A DNA stretch of 51,995 bases. Origin: Flammeovirgaceae bacterium UBA1842 (GTDB lineage: Bacteria > Bacteroidota > Bacteroidia > Cytophagales > Cyclobacteriaceae). The stretch is taken from positions 1 through 51,995 of the forward strand of contig DDIU01000023.1 of the NCBI GenBank assembly GCA_002338655.1, read 5' to 3'. Below are positions 51,976 through 51,995 of the stretch, piece after piece (positions within the stretch are counted from its first letter, which is position 1; each line of letters begins with the position of its first letter). A model generated the notes under the pieces. It searched no databases. It was not told the DNA's origin and saw nothing but the letters and a program-made list of their open reading frames with translations. Made by a program: the position numbers and the translations under genes.

Positions 51976-51995
51976 GGCCTCGTAGCATAACTGAA
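51976..51995 (+). tRNA. Possible 5' end of a tRNA, cut by the window edge
   Basis: GGCCTCG could be the acceptor strand, followed by TA (positions 8-9), GCAT as the D-stem and AACTGAA as the D-loop start. Only 20 bases are visible, so neither the anticodon nor the folding can be checked. Confidence 0.4.

Overview
The window comes from a chromosome of a Bacteroidota bacterium, most likely a Cytophagales-type marine or environmental lineage. The evidence is moderately low GC; recurrent TAnnTTTG promoter boxes, which are the Bacteroidota sigma-A type; a type IX secretion C-terminal domain; a RemB/Wzi-like outer-membrane protein; a type B ribosomal protein L31; and several start codons without a clear Shine-Dalgarno. 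Genus cannot be fixed from the sequence alone.

Layout. (1) 1-8640 is an accessory defence block. It opens with the 5' end of an IS481-like transposase and its terminus. A leftward operon then runs hsdM-hsdS-HEPN/Abi_C-kwaA-like-kwaB-like-hsdR, that is, a type I restriction-modification system with an abortive-infection gene and a Kiwa-like pair embedded between hsdS and hsdR. Structured repeats with compensatory base changes lie at both ends. (2) 8.7-16.3 kb is core-like: a DEAD-box helicase, a CHASE histidine kinase with a response regulator, a cation-diffusion transporter, a Crp/Fnr regulator, a MOSC protein, HemJ, a SCO1-like copper chaperone and a cytochrome c. (3) 16.35-17.15 kb is a decayed toxin/antitoxin pair whose toxin has an in-frame stop, bracketed by two REP-like hairpins. 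(4) 17.15-25.4 kb is a leftward three-gene envelope operon: an exported TPR-CHAT (caspase-like) protein, a PD40/OmpA protein and an exported protein of unknown family. (5) 25.5-34.3 kb is housekeeping: a MobA-like nucleotidyltransferase, penicillin acylase, an RfbD-like reductase, a cyclophilin, a frameshifted DUF559 gene, hemC, DNA polymerase III delta', a GlmU-like nucleotidyltransferase and L31. (6) 34.4-40.6 kb is rightward: a Wzi/RemB-like protein, an MsbA-like ABC exporter, gmhA and comM. (7) 40.6-41.5 kb is a small genomic palimpsest: a decayed gmhA fragment, an intact higBA pair with a 15-bp palindromic operator, and a decayed comM 3' end. (8) 41.6-45.9 kb holds nuoABCD followed by nnrD/E rather than nuoE. 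(9) 46.1-51.9 kb holds a minimal T9SS-tailed protein, asnS, rpoN, a PAP2-like membrane protein, an enoyl-CoA hydratase and an outer-membrane beta-barrel protein. The window closes in what looks like the first bases of a tRNA behind a strong promoter.

The two most interesting units are the multi-layer defence operon inside a repeat-bounded cassette, and the exported TPR-CHAT/OmpA operon. Several small decay events (a nonsense codon, a frameshift, a duplicated then overwritten gmhA-comM segment) show active turnover at the edges of core genes. All functional calls rest on motif recognition by eye; no database search was run.
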